Part shown: positions 20,753-20,860 of the stretch, piece after piece
How the letters are laid out: every line of letters starts with the position of its first letter
Position numbering within the stretch: the first letter of the stretch is position 1
From: Alphaproteobacteria bacterium
GTDB taxonomy: Bacteria; Pseudomonadota; Alphaproteobacteria; CAAGCB01; CAG-977
Length of the DNA: 20,860 nucleotides
Direction of reading: 5' to 3'
NCBI GenBank assembly: GCA_900768185.1
Contig: CAAGCB010000037.1
Span: 1 to 20,860, forward strand
Notes under the pieces: model-generated
Told to the model about the DNA's origin: nothing
Database searches by the model: none
Seen by the model: only the letters and a program-made list of their open reading frames with translations
Program-made: the position numbers and the translations under genes

Positions 20753-20776
20753 CTTGGGCGGGACGCGCCGCCCAAG
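20753..20776. other. GC-rich perfect hairpin between early genes
   Basis: CTTGGGCGG (20753-20761) and CCGCCCAAG (20768-20776) form nine perfect pairs around six loop bases. No T-run follows on either strand, so it is not a standard intrinsic terminator. It lies in the 64-base gap before the gene starting at 20726 and could be an RNA processing or control hairpin. Confidence 0.5.
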
Positions 20777-20790
20777 ACATAAGCCAAAAA

Positions 20791-20860
20791 TCACGCTTGA
20801 CCGACGGCTTGGCAAAAGGCTTTCAGCTGTTCCGCCGTTTCAAAATGCCATCTCCACCCG
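20791..20860 (-). CDS. C-terminal fragment of an early phage gene (5' part outside window)
   Basis: The last 22 codons of a leftward gene enter from the right edge and stop at TGA 20793-20791. They encode GWRWHFETAEQLKAFCQAVG followed by QA. This is too short to assign. It is kept because the frame is open to the edge, the codons look like the neighbours', and it is followed by a hairpin and the next gene in the same direction. Confidence 0.5.
   Translation of the reverse strand, partial: GWRWHFETAEQLKAFCQAVGQA

Noticed and set aside
1..20860. CRISPR arrays, tRNA/rRNA genes, insertion sequences
   Set aside because: No spaced repeat array, no cloverleaf-like or rRNA sequence and no transposase was seen; the only long repeat pair is the 30-bp element.

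Overview
The window is the structural half of a Mu-like (transposable myovirus) prophage. Almost every gene lies on the minus strand and they follow the Mu order when read right to left: two or three small early or middle genes, a GemA/gp16 homologue, a Mor-like activator, then gp24- to gp27-type genes, large terminase, portal, F-type head protein with an extra nuclease domain, prohead protease plus capsid, head-tail connectors, sheath, tube, tail assembly chaperone with a frameshift, tape measure, DNA-circularisation protein, hub and spike. The phage genes are moderately GC-rich and tightly packed, with overlapping stop and start codons. The host cannot be named from this sequence. A proteobacterium is likely because GemA, Mor and DksA-type genes are found there, but that is inference.

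Layout (window coordinates): 20860-19604 early/middle genes, including a small protein interrupted by an in-frame amber codon; 19602-19210 Mor-like activator; 18155-19213 an AT-rich PIN-domain gene on the plus strand with its own strong promoter; 17920-12388 packaging and head genes; 12400-12250 a candidate plus-strand structured RNA; 12244-11091 a coupled run of six very small genes, three of them membrane peptides and one of these frameshifted; 10977-11090 a non-coding gap with repeats; 10563-10976 a second AT-rich plus-strand gene for a one-pass membrane protein; 10435-8323 a small gene and the fused protease-scaffold-capsid gene; 8302-6448 connectors and tail completion; 6447-1 contractile tail and baseplate. 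Both window ends cut through genes.

The two AT-rich plus-strand genes look like cargo (morons) transcribed against the phage operons. Both begin just beyond copies of the same 30-bp sequence (10502-10531 and 17972-18001, three mismatches). Each copy also sits directly upstream of a late minus-strand operon, one headed by the gp24-type gene and one leading to the protease/capsid gene. Mu has late promoters in comparable places (Plys and PI), so the repeat is a good candidate for the late-activator site of this phage as well as the edge of the cargo slots. No endolysin and no separate C activator are recognisable here. The most interesting items are the shared element with its two cargo genes, the candidate small RNA, the canonical -1 frameshift heptamer in the tail chaperone, the single-ORF protease/capsid, and the nuclease domain on the F-type head protein.
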